Assembly: GCA_023663025.1 (NCBI GenBank)
Contig: JAMPIC010000001.1
Coordinates: forward strand, 140,231-204,230
DNA from: Prevotella sp.
Lineage (GTDB): Bacteria; Bacillota; Clostridia; Oscillospirales; Ruminococcaceae
Direction of reading: 5' to 3'
DNA length: 64,000 nt
Shown: one piece after another, positions 56,417 through 64,000 of the stretch
Layout of the letters: every line of letters begins with the position of its first letter
Numbering within the stretch: position 1 is the first letter of the stretch
The notes under the pieces: generated by a model
The model's database searches: none
What the model saw: only the letters and a program-made list of their open reading frames with translations
Told to the model about the DNA's origin: nothing
Translations under genes and position numbers: made by a program

Positions 56417-57646
56417 TCAGCTCCTCACGGCGCTTTGATTTCCCGCCGAAGCTTTCTTTTTATTTCTGTAGTGCGATATCACGATATAGTACAGCGGTAT
56501 GGACAGTCCGATAGGCGCCCACATAAGCGCGAACCATATCTCGCTGAACCTCCAGACAAAATAGTTCAGCAATATTCCCATTCCCACATAAACGATAACG
56601 CACAGAACGGGATAGCAGAATATCAGCGGATTGCGCTTTTTAACGGCGGGGTACGCCGTGTAGTACAGCGGTATGGTCAGGAATATCAGCCACATAAGTC
56701 CGTACCAGTTGTCGCTGAAGTTCCAGAAGAAGCAGTCGAAAAATCCGCCTATCGAGAAGTATGCGAACGCGCAGAAAACAGGGTAGCAGAATATCATTGG
56801 ATTGCGCTTTCTCAGAGCCTCCTTGCCCGTGTAGTACAGCGGGATAAGCAGGAACAGCGTCCAGCCGGGGTGGGCAAGGTTTATGGCGCAGGCAATGAAA
56901 AACAGTCCCGTTATCAGAATGGGGAACGTCTTATCCAACAGCGTCATGGGTCTGCGGTTTTGGGAGGACTTTTGGCTGCCGCCGCTTTGACCTCCGCTGT
57001 AATTCCGCCCGTTTTCCTTGGCGTCGATTTTCTTTTCCAGCTTGTCTAAGCCTTTTTCGATGCCGCCGCACATTTTGTCGAGACCTTTGTTAAGTCCGTC
57101 GCAGAATTTTTCCACGCTGCTTTCCCAGTCCTTGCCGTTTCCCGCGCTTGCTTTGCGCGCGCCCTCTTCGATTTTTTTGCCCGCGGCGTTCAGGACGTCC
57201 CCCACGGCAAGCCCCGCTTTTTCGATTGCGTCGCCGATGCCGCCCGAGGCTTTCTTTTCCTCCTCGCCCAGATCCGCGCCGAAGGGCGAGCCTTGCGGTA
57301 CGGACGTGCTTTCATGCACGGACGCGCCGGGGTATATTTCCTCCTCGGTGTAGTTTTCGGGGACGGCTTCTCTGACGGGTTCGTCCCGGTAGCCGTAATC
57401 GTCCTTTTTGAGGGATATGCCGCCGTCTGTCCGCGCGGAGGGATTTTCCGCGTTCAGAAGCTCGTCGATGGATATGCCGTAAAGTTTTGCCAGCAGGATA
57501 AGGTTATCCGTGTCGGGGGAAGCCTCCGCCCGTTCCCACTTGGACACCGCCTGTCTTGACACGCCTATTTTGGCGGCAAGCTCCTCCTGCGAAAGGTTGT
57601 TTTTATTTCTCATTTGGCGGAGACGGTTTGCGGTCTCGATGTTCAT
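56417..57646 (-). CDS. XRE-family regulator with coiled linker and repeated membrane domain
   Basis: Residues 1-65 are a Cro/CI helix-turn-helix (NNLSQEELAAKIGVSRQAVS, KWERAEASPDTDN). A long hydrophilic linker (about 75-235) has amphipathic helices (GLNKGLDKMCGGIEKGLDKL). The C-terminal part has about six membrane segments built from a repeated module, recognisable as IPLYYTGKEALRKRNPMIFC, IPLYYTAYPAVKKRNPLIFC and IPLYYIVISHYRNKKK. It has 409 residues. It probably links a membrane signal to transcription; the targets are unknown. Confidence 0.82.
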   Translation of the reverse strand: MNIETANRLRQMRNKNNLSQEELAAKIGVSRQAVSKWERAEASPDTDNLILLAKLYGISIDELLNAENPSARTDGGISLKKDDYGYRDEPVREAVPENYTEEEIYPGASVHESTSVPQGSPFGADLGEEEKKASGGIGDAIEKAGLAVGDVLNAAGKKIEEGARKASAGNGKDWESSVEKFCDGLNKGLDKMCGGIEKGLDKLEKKIDAKENGRNYSGGQSGGSQKSSQNRRPMTLLDKTFPILITGLFFIACAINLAHPGWTLFLLIPLYYTGKEALRKRNPMIFCYPVFCAFAYFSIGGFFDCFFWNFSDNWYGLMWLIFLTIPLYYTAYPAVKKRNPLIFCYPVLCVIVYVGMGILLNYFVWRFSEIWFALMWAPIGLSIPLYYIVISHYRNKKKASAGNQSAVRS

Positions 57647-57806
57647 AATATCATCCTTTCTTTGCGAATGTGTTTCTTTATGGCAATATTATATCACATA
57701 TATTATTATAATGCAAGCGATTTTAGGTTGCATTTTAAATTTTTTTGGGCGCAACCGATAGTTGCGGAGGAGACGGATTTTACTTCCCGGGGTCTGCCGC
57801 ACGGAT

Positions 57807-57844
57807 AAAAAAAACGCACAAAACCACATCTGCGGTTTTGCGCG
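57807..57844 (-). terminator. Terminator of the CarD-like gene
   Basis: On the minus strand CGCAAAACCGCA...TGGTTTTGTGCG (57842-57815) is followed by eight T (57814-57807). Confidence 0.88.
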
Positions 57845-57870
57845 GTTTGCTTGCTGCATATTTCCGAAAC

Positions 57871-58392
57871 TCAAACTTTATCGGGACTGTCCTGCTTTTC
57901 GGCGATCCTTTTTTTAATAAAGTCGGGGACTTCGTTTTCCTTTATCCCGAGGACGAAAGCGATCTCGCCGTGAAGCATATGCTCAGCCGCTGTAAAGGCT
58001 CTTTCGTCTGCGGCAATAAGACGCTTCCCTATATCGGCGCGGTGCTCCTTTTCCGCGTGAACAGCCTTGATAATGCCGATCATTCCGCCGAAATCGCAGT
58101 TTTTGAGTATAGCTCCGAAGCGTTCGGAGCGCTCGTTTTTGTCGCTTGACCATACGGCTTCCGTCTGAGGTATGCCGTCGATAAGGCTGTATATCTCTTC
58201 CTTTGTAAGCAGCCGTCTTATTCCCGATTCGGCGGTCTTTACGGGAACATAGTACGCCGAATTCCTGTACTCCACGGGCGCAAGCTTATAGTACTCGTTT
58301 GAGGACACTCCGTCAAAGCAGCGTTTGGTTTTTTCTTCCACGCGGCAGACCTCTCCCGCGCCGTACATTACATATTCGCCGATGTCAAACAT
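57871..58392 (-). CDS. CarD-like transcriptional regulator
   Basis: The 173-residue protein begins MFDIGEYVMYGAGEVCRVEE and continues YYKLAPVEY...AYYVPV, the Tudor-like RNA-polymerase-interacting domain of CarD/CdnL proteins, followed by a helical C-terminal domain (RRLLTKEEIYSLID onward). CarD proteins bind the polymerase beta subunit and affect promoter opening. The ATG at 58392 is chosen at the start of the domain; upstream TTG/GTG codons are possible. It is monocistronic with a strong terminator. Confidence 0.85.
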   Translation of the reverse strand: MFDIGEYVMYGAGEVCRVEEKTKRCFDGVSSNEYYKLAPVEYRNSAYYVPVKTAESGIRRLLTKEEIYSLIDGIPQTEAVWSSDKNERSERFGAILKNCDFGGMIGIIKAVHAEKEHRADIGKRLIAADERAFTAAEHMLHGEIAFVLGIKENEVPDFIKKRIAEKQDSPDKV

Positions 58393-58579
58393 AATTTTCA
58401 CCAATCTTCCGCTGACGGCAGCAGCGAAGTTTCCCGCGCAAAGCGGCGCGGGCGGACAGAAGCTTCTGCGGAACAGCTTATTTACTTATAATTATATCAT
58501 ATTCCGCAAGATTTTTCAAAGGCGATTTTGCACAAATTTAAGTATTTAACGTTGTACAACAGGTCTGCAAAAGGGGATT

Positions 58580-60145
58580 TCAAGCGCCTGCCGAGCGTTC
58601 TGCGGGAAGTCCCGCGATATATCTTTCCATAAATGACTTGAACCCCTTCGCTCCCTCCTCTGTGGGTTCGAGAGCTTCTTTTTTCATTCCCGCAAAGACC
58701 TCGCTTTCGAGGAAATCCGCAAGGGATTTTCCCCCGCCGAGAACGGAGTAAGCCGCCAGCAGAGCCATTCCCCAAGCGCCGCCCTCGCCCGCCGTCTCCA
58801 TAACCGCCACCGGGGTTTCGAGCGCGTCCGCGTAGACCTGCTGCGCCGCACCCTTTACCTTGAAAAGTCCGCCGTGACCCGTGAACTGCTCCGCAGAGAC
58901 TTTTTCCTTTTCAAAGAGAATATCCATTCCGTACTTGAGCGCGGCGGCGGAGGAATAAAGCTGCGCCCTAAAAAAGTCCGCAAGGGTCATGGTACTGTCG
59001 GGAGTGCGAAAGTACATGGGTCTGCCGTTTTCCACGCCTATGACCGGCTCGCCCGACAGGCAGTTGTAGGCAGTTATCCCTCCGCAGCCGGGATCGCCTT
59101 TCATGGCGTTTCCGTAAAGGGTCTCGTACAGCTCGGTTTTGGACAGCGGCTTGCCGATCAGCTCGGCAAATTCCCCGAACATTCCCGCCCAGGCGTCAAG
59201 CTCGGAGCAGCAGTTGTTGCAGTGCACCATTGCCACGGGGCTTCCGTCGGGGGTCGTCACCATGTCTATCTCGGGGTAAACTCCCGAAAGGCTTTTGTCG
59301 AGCACCAGCATTGAGAAAACCGACGTGCCCGCGGAAATGTTTCCCGTTCCCGCGCGCACAGCGTTCGCCGCAGCCATGCCCGTTCCCGCGTCTCCCTCGG
59401 GGGGACAGAACGGTATCCCCGCTTTCAGTCTGCCCGACGGGTCGAGAAGTCTCGCGCCGCTTTCCGTAAGCGTGCCGCACCGTTCCCCCGCCGCCGCGGC
59501 CTGCGGGAAAATTCCCCTTATATCTTTAGCAAAGCCTTTTTCCGCAAGCTTATCGCCGTATTTTTTCAGCATTGCGGCGTCGTAGCCGTTTCCGCTCACG
59601 GGGAAAATTCCCGACGCGTCGCCTGTTCCCACGGCTCTCACGCCCGTGAGAAGATAATGGACGTACCCCGCCAGAGTGGTAACATGGGCGATTTGCGGGA
59701 CGTGGGGCTCGCCGTCCAGAACAGCCTGATAAAGGTGCGAAGCCGTCCACCTGAGAGGCATATTGAACCGAAGCAGCTCGGTAAGCTCGGAGGCGGCTTT
59801 CTCGGTATTGGTGTTCCGCCACGTCCTGAACGGAACGAGAAGCCTGTCCTCACCGTCGAAAGCGAGATAGCCGTGCATCATTGCGGAAACGCCCATAGCC
59901 CCCACGGTCTCGAGGGGAACGCCGAAACGCTCCTCAACGTCCCGCGAAAGGGAAGCGAAGCAGCTTTGAAGCCCTGCGCGGATATCCTCCTCGGAATAAG
60001 TCCACAAGCCGTTTTCGAGACGGTTCTCCCAGTCGTGCGAGCCTTGCGCGACCGGGGAAAAGTCCTCCCCTGTAAGGCAGGCTTTAATGCGGGTCGAACC
60101 GAATTCGATGCCCAAAAAGGTTTTGCTGAAATTGATCTGCGGCAT
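58580..60145 (-). CDS. FGGY-family carbohydrate kinase (L-ribulokinase/xylulokinase-like)
   Basis: The 521-residue kinase has phosphate-loop LGIEFGSTRIKACLTG (11-26), VGAMGVSAMMHGYLAFD near 81-97, TWRNTNTEKAA near 107 and a second-domain segment FTGHGGLFKVKGAAQQ near 420-435. It differs from XylB at 20.3 kb and belongs to the FGGY branch often found with arabinose genes, so L-ribulokinase is a reasonable guess that would supply the substrate of AraD. The ATG follows CAGGAGGTAACATT. It is transcribed alone. Confidence 0.82.
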   Translation of the reverse strand: MPQINFSKTFLGIEFGSTRIKACLTGEDFSPVAQGSHDWENRLENGLWTYSEEDIRAGLQSCFASLSRDVEERFGVPLETVGAMGVSAMMHGYLAFDGEDRLLVPFRTWRNTNTEKAASELTELLRFNMPLRWTASHLYQAVLDGEPHVPQIAHVTTLAGYVHYLLTGVRAVGTGDASGIFPVSGNGYDAAMLKKYGDKLAEKGFAKDIRGIFPQAAAAGERCGTLTESGARLLDPSGRLKAGIPFCPPEGDAGTGMAAANAVRAGTGNISAGTSVFSMLVLDKSLSGVYPEIDMVTTPDGSPVAMVHCNNCCSELDAWAGMFGEFAELIGKPLSKTELYETLYGNAMKGDPGCGGITAYNCLSGEPVIGVENGRPMYFRTPDSTMTLADFFRAQLYSSAAALKYGMDILFEKEKVSAEQFTGHGGLFKVKGAAQQVYADALETPVAVMETAGEGGAWGMALLAAYSVLGGGKSLADFLESEVFAGMKKEALEPTEEGAKGFKSFMERYIAGLPAERSAGA

Positions 60146-60358
60146 AATGTTACCTCCTGTTATAATTTAATTGAAATATACATAAAGACGATATCTTTCA
60201 CAAGCTTACTGTACAGATTATACCATATATTTCCGCGGATTTCAAATCTTTTTTGCTCTTTTTTCACAAAGATTTCACGCCGGAACTTTCCCGCTTAACA
60301 TTGGCTTAACATTGAAGGTGTATGCTGAATACATACCCGAAAGAAAGAAGTGATACAT

Positions 60359-61054
60359 ATGGACGAACCGAAATACCGCCACGAATACAAGCACTTTATA
60401 AATATGTCCGACTTTATAACGCTGTCGGGAAAGATCGGGGTTATCGCCGCCCCCGATGAGCATATGAAAAACGGCTCTTATTTTGTGCGGAGTCTTTATT
60501 TCGACGATCCGAACGACAAGGCTCTCCGCGAAAAGCTGGACGGGAACTGCCGCCGCGAAAAGTTCAGGATACGCTTTTACGATATGGACGACGGTTTTAT
60601 CCGCCTTGAAAAGAAAATCAAACGGTCGGGACTGTGCATGAAGCTTTCCGCACCGCTGACCCGCGAAAAAACGGAGCGTCTGATACGGGGGGATTATGCC
60701 TTTCTCGCGGAGGAGGACGAGCCGCTGCTGAGGGAGCTTTACGCGAAGATGTCGGCTGAGCTGCTGCGTCCGAAGCTGACGGTGGACTACAACAGGAAAG
60801 CCTGCGTTTATCCGGCGGGGAATGTGCGGGTCACGTTCGACTTCAATATCCGTTCGGACGAAAACACCGCCGCTTTTTTCGAGCCTGCGCCTGCGGCGTT
60901 TCCCGTGCCGGCGGCGTGTTCGGCAGTGATACTGGAAGTCAAGTACGACGAGTTCCTGCCGCAGTTTATCGCGGATATATTACAGCTTGAGGGCAGACAG
61001 GCGGGAGCGTTTTCCAAGTACGCGGCGGGACGGTTCGCGTGCGGAACGCTGTGA
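60359..61054 (+). CDS. VTC-domain protein (polyphosphate polymerase-like)
   Basis: The 231-residue protein is a stand-alone VTC tunnel domain: YRHEYKHFI at the start, FVRSLYFDD, KFRIRFYDMDDGFIRLEKK with the basic and acidic residues that line the tunnel, TVDYNRKACVY, FDFNIRS and ILEVKYDEFLP. Related domains in yeast Vtc4 make polyphosphate; bacterial forms are mostly uncharacterised. The ATG follows AAAGAAAGAAGTGATACAT. It precedes a hairpin-array repeat, DUF4956 and CotH genes, a recurrent bacterial association. Confidence 0.88.
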   Translation: MDEPKYRHEYKHFINMSDFITLSGKIGVIAAPDEHMKNGSYFVRSLYFDDPNDKALREKLDGNCRREKFRIRFYDMDDGFIRLEKKIKRSGLCMKLSAPLTREKTERLIRGDYAFLAEEDEPLLRELYAKMSAELLRPKLTVDYNRKACVYPAGNVRVTFDFNIRSDENTAAFFEPAPAAFPVPAACSAVILEVKYDEFLPQFIADILQLEGRQAGAFSKYAAGRFACGTL

Positions 61055-61092
61055 TACTGTAAAAGGCATACGAAAAGCAACTGTATTTGAAC

Positions 61093-61362
61093 AAAAAATA
61101 AAAAAACATTCCAAAAAGTTCGCCAGCCTTTCAAGGCTGCGAGGTCCACGGGGCAGAGCCCCTGGTCGCCACTCCATTCGCAGAATGGAGACCCGCAGGG
61201 AGCGAAATCCTTTTCGTCCTAAAACGGAGAGGGTGGTGAGAAATGGCGACAGCCATTTCGAGGCGGGGCGAACACGACCGCCCCGCCTTGTTTCAGCACG
61301 CGGTAAAATATATCTCCAAAACGTCACAGTGTGACGTTTTGGACGGAACAATCCTATAGTTC
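61093..61362 (+). repeat. Hairpin-array element, copy C
   Basis: In order: CAGCCTT/AAGGCTG (61124-61139), CCACGGGG-CAGAG-CCCCTGG (61146-61165), an inserted CTCCATT...AATGGAG hairpin (61172-61190), GAAATGGC-GACA-GCCATTTC (61240-61259), GGCGGGGCG-AACACGAC-CGCCCCGCC (61262-61287) and CCAAAACGTCAC-AGT-GTGACGTTTTGG (61316-61342). It lies inside the VTC-DUF4956 operon, so it is probably transcribed. Confidence 0.85.
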
Positions 61363-61401
61363 CTATTATGAAAAAACAAAATTTTATTGGAGGAAACTAT
61401 C

Positions 61402-62073
61402 ATGACCTTTAACGACATTTTCAAATCAAGCTTTCTGGAAAAAGTAAGCGGCTTCTCTCTCCTCGACGTTATCGTCGCCATGGCTGTGGCTTTCGCTCTC
61501 GGACTTTTCATTTACCTTGTTTACAAAAAGACCTTCCGGGGCGTAATGTACAGCAGTTCGTTCGGGGTCGCGCTCATGGCTATGACCCTTATCACCACGC
61601 TGATCATACTTGCGGTAACGTCCAATGTTATACTTTCCCTCGGTATGGTGGGCGCGCTGTCCATCGTCCGCTTCAGGACGGCTGTCAAAGAGCCTTTGGA
61701 CATCGCTTTCCTTTTCTGGGCGATATCCGCCGGAATTGTCACGGGCGCGGGACTTATCCCTCTCGCCGTGGTGGGTTCGGTGCTTATAGGTATCGTTCTG
61801 CTGGTTTTCGTGAACAGAAAAACTTCCGATACGCCCTATATCGCAGTGATAAGCTGCGCCGACGAAAACGCCGAAAAGCGGGTATGGGAAATTCTCAAAG
61901 CCAATACCGCAAAGCAGCTTCTCAAATCCAAAACAGTCACGGCGGAGGGCACGGAGCTTACCGTCGAAATAAAGCTGACGGACAGCTCCGCAAAGGTGTG
62001 CAACCTTATTTCCGAGGCTGAGGGCGTGGGAAAATGCGTGCTTGTCAGCTATAACGGCGAGTATATGTCCTGA
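61402..62073 (+). CDS. DUF4956 membrane protein
   Basis: The 223-residue protein has four or so membrane segments in its first 140 residues and a cytoplasmic alpha/beta C-terminal domain. The family hallmark SLGMVGALSIVRFRTAVKEP is at about residues 77-96. The ATG follows TTGGAGGAAACTATC. Function is unknown; the family recurs next to VTC and CotH genes, which suggests a role in handling polyphosphate or a cell-surface polymer. It lies 20 bases before the CotH gene. Confidence 0.88.
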   Translation: MTFNDIFKSSFLEKVSGFSLLDVIVAMAVAFALGLFIYLVYKKTFRGVMYSSSFGVALMAMTLITTLIILAVTSNVILSLGMVGALSIVRFRTAVKEPLDIAFLFWAISAGIVTGAGLIPLAVVGSVLIGIVLLVFVNRKTSDTPYIAVISCADENAEKRVWEILKANTAKQLLKSKTVTAEGTELTVEIKLTDSSAKVCNLISEAEGVGKCVLVSYNGEYMS

Positions 62074-62093
62074 CCGAAAAGGGGGGAAACTCT

Positions 62094-64000
62094 TTGATAG
62101 ACGGCAAACACACAAGGCTTATCGCGGCGGTATCCCTGACAGCCGCGCTGGCGGTATGCCTGCTGCTGATAATAATTTCCGCAAGTCCTGCGGCGGAGGA
62201 ATTTTCCGCGTCCTCCGAACCTCAGTATGCCGAGAAAATTTTCGGCGCGGACATAATCAAAATCGACATAAACGCCGACGAAACTGATTGGCGGCAGATG
62301 CTTGACAACGCCATGAGCGAGGAGTACATTATGGCGGACGTTGCGGTGAACGGCACGAAATTTTCCAACGTAGGAATACGTCCTAAGGGCAACAACAGTT
62401 TGCAGCAGGTCGCTTCCTCGGACAGCGACCGCTACAGCTTCAAGATAAAATTCGACGAGTACGCGGACGGTCAGACCTGCTTCGGATTGGATATGCTGGT
62501 TCTCAACGATATGCTGGGAGATCCCACCTGCATGAAAGAGTACACCGCCTTTGACATGATGCGGGAAATGGGTATCGAAACGCCCTATTTCGGCTACGCC
62601 ATGATAACCCTCAACGGCGAGGATTGGGGACTGTACTTCGCCCTCGAAGCCTACAACGGCAGCTACAAGCAGCGCGTCTCGGGGGACGAAAGCGGAAATC
62701 TCTATAATGTCAAAGCGGCGCAGGGCGGCTTTGGCGGGGGAGAATTTTCCGAGGGAAGTCCCGAAAATAATTCCGCAAACGGAAATGAGAACGGTTCGTC
62801 CAAACGCTTCGGCAGGGGAGGCGGTATGGGCGGCATGGGCGGAATGGGCGCGTCCGCAAGCGGGGGAAGCCTTGTCTACACGGACGATGAATTTTCCTCC
62901 TACTCGGCGATATTCGGCAACGCCGTGGGGAACGGCAGCGGCGAGGAGGATTGGCAAAAGGTTATCGCCGCGCTGAAAGCTCTGAACGGGGGCGAGGATA
63001 TCGAAAAATATTTCGATGTTGACGAAATTCTGCGGTATCTTGCCGTTCATACGGTAGTGGTAAATCTTGACAGCTACTCCTCGGAAATGGCGCAGAATTA
63101 CTACATTTACGAGTATGACGGCGTGCTGCAAATCCTCCCCTGGGACTACAACTACGCCTGGGGAGCGTTCCAAAGCGGCAGCTCGTCGGACGTTGTGAAT
63201 TTCCCCATAGACACTCCGGTAAGCGGCGTTGAGATGTCCGAAAGACCGCTTATAGCCAAGCTTCTGGAAAATGAGGAGTACTGCGAACGCTATCACAAAT
63301 ATCTTGCCGAACTCATGGAAAAATATTTTGACGGCGGGAAATTCGCTCAAAAGATCGACGAGCTGAACGGTCTTATCGGCGATTACGTGCGGAACGACCC
63401 CACCGCGTTTTACACCTATGACAGCTATACCGCCGCGCTTGCCGCGTTTAAAAATATAGCCGCGCTTCGGGCGGAAAGCATTTCGGGACAGCTTGCGGGA
63501 ACAGTTCCATCAACCGCAGAGGGACAGAAAGCCGATCCGGACAAGCTTACGGACGCGTCCTCGGTTAAGCTTTCGGAGCTTGGCTCGGGCGGCGGATTTG
63601 GCGGCGGAGAACGTGGCGGCTTCGGCGGTTTCGGGAATTTCGGAAATTCCGGCAGGACGGAAAAGTCCGGCGGCAAAAGAGAAAGCTTCGGGGACGGCGG
63701 TTTTCCCGACCGAAACGGCGAAGCTTTTCCGAATGATTTTGAGGGAAACGGCGCAGACCGTCCCGAACAGCCGAGCGGCTTCGGCGAAAATCCTCCCGGG
63801 GAATTTCAGCGGGGAGGGTTTGGGGACACGGAAGAACCTCCGCAAATGCCGGGGAACGGGAATGAACGTCCCGAGGATTTTGCTGCCGGAGATATGCGGA
63901 ACTCCGAAATTTCGCCGAAAAGTCCCAATGAAAACGGTGAAACGGGAAGATCCGCCGCAGCCGCAGCGTGCGCGGGAGTGCTTATCGCCGCAATAGTCGG
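62094..64000 (+). CDS. CotH-like kinase family protein (3' end beyond window)
   Basis: About 635 codons are present and the frame runs off the right edge. A signal or anchor segment (about 10-28) precedes a CotH atypical kinase domain: NVGIRPKGNNSL, FGLDMLVLNDMLGDPTCMKE, AMITLNGEDWGLYFALEAYN and ILPWDYNYAWG with the likely metal-binding Asp. The domain is split by a Gly/Met/Phe-rich low-complexity insert (GRGGGMGGMGGMG near 245). A second Gly/Pro/Glu-rich tail starts near residue 495, and hydrophobic sequence begins again at the edge, so it may be a membrane-tethered surface protein. The TTG start follows AAAAGGGGGGAAACTC. Confidence 0.85.
   Translation, partial: MIDGKHTRLIAAVSLTAALAVCLLLIIISASPAAEEFSASSEPQYAEKIFGADIIKIDINADETDWRQMLDNAMSEEYIMADVAVNGTKFSNVGIRPKGNNSLQQVASSDSDRYSFKIKFDEYADGQTCFGLDMLVLNDMLGDPTCMKEYTAFDMMREMGIETPYFGYAMITLNGEDWGLYFALEAYNGSYKQRVSGDESGNLYNVKAAQGGFGGGEFSEGSPENNSANGNENGSSKRFGRGGGMGGMGGMGASASGGSLVYTDDEFSSYSAIFGNAVGNGSGEEDWQKVIAALKALNGGEDIEKYFDVDEILRYLAVHTVVVNLDSYSSEMAQNYYIYEYDGVLQILPWDYNYAWGAFQSGSSSDVVNFPIDTPVSGVEMSERPLIAKLLENEEYCERYHKYLAELMEKYFDGGKFAQKIDELNGLIGDYVRNDPTAFYTYDSYTAALAAFKNIAALRAESISGQLAGTVPSTAEGQKADPDKLTDASSVKLSELGSGGGFGGGERGGFGGFGNFGNSGRTEKSGGKRESFGDGGFPDRNGEAFPNDFEGNGADRPEQPSGFGENPPGEFQRGGFGDTEEPPQMPGNGNERPEDFAAGDMRNSEISPKSPNENGETGRSAAAAACAGVLIAAIV

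Noticed and set aside
62049..63350. 433-codon minus-strand frame opposite the CotH gene
   Set aside because: Its composition mirrors the GC-rich codons of the plus strand; the plus frame contains clear CotH motifs and a ribosome site, so the minus frame is a shadow.

Overview
The window looks like chromosome of an anaerobic, low-to-mid GC Firmicute of class Clostridia, most like a Ruminococcus or another Oscillospiraceae gut or rumen bacterium. The evidence is indirect: strong AGGAGG-type ribosome sites with many GTG and TTG starts; an archaeal-type glutamate synthase split over five genes and followed by an ANTAR regulator; both DapL and Ddh routes to meso-diaminopimelate; intracellular hemicellulose enzymes (GH43, GH27, AraD, XylB); a Gram-positive type IV pilus cluster; RqcH; and a VTC/DUF4956/CotH operon. 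No 16S rRNA gene is present, so the genus is inference.

Layout. 1-5.1 kb: rhomboid-like protein, DUF1858 protein, a TrmK-Nif3 fusion and RqcH. 5.1-8.3 kb: copper island with a divergent Rrf2 regulator, CopA and CopZ. 8.3-11.5 kb: lipoproteins, a MazG-like enzyme and a small unknown protein. 11.6-15.1 kb: araD-GH43-GH27 pentose/hemicellulose operon. 15.3-20.2 kb: two-component system followed by an ABC exporter. 20.3-22.4 kb: unknown protein and xylulokinase. 22.6-23.1 kb: a methyl-accepting chemotaxis gene remnant and two tRNA-Ser genes. 23.6-28.8 kb: orphan solute-binding lipoprotein, RNase HI, DUF3737 protein and a membrane XRE regulator. 29.2-35.7 kb: glutamate synthase operon and ANTAR protein. 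35.7-39.0 kb: dapF, dapL, ddh. 39.0-54.7 kb: type IV pilus genes (pilB, pilT, pilC, a PilM-PilN fusion, pilO, pilX-like, prepilin peptidase and five prepilins), interrupted by a C39-like protein and a putative type I toxin module. 54.8-60.1 kb: amidohydrolase, a second membrane XRE protein, CarD-like regulator and FGGY kinase. 60.3-64 kb: VTC-DUF4956-CotH operon, cut by the window end.

Most unusual content is non-coding. (1) A family of about 260-bp intergenic elements (one partial copy at 1-60, two tail-to-tail at 55.77-56.38 kb, one at 61.09-61.36 kb) is built from consecutive hairpins. Between copies the loops are conserved while the stems change by paired substitutions, which is the signature of a selected RNA or single-stranded DNA structure. 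(2) At 40.46-40.95 kb a 30-residue hydrophobic peptide gene with a hairpin-occluded ribosome site faces two tandem, nearly identical small-RNA units of about 85 nt. Their promoter and leader are homologous to those of the peptide gene itself, which suggests a type I toxin-antitoxin system whose antitoxin arose by inverted duplication of the toxin leader. (3) A second repeat family of about 91 bp occurs as three head-to-tail copies behind the tRNA-Ser genes and singly at 17.3 and 28.9 kb. (4) A third, GC-rich palindromic family has terminal inverted repeats. All functional statements rest on reading the sequence; no database search was run.
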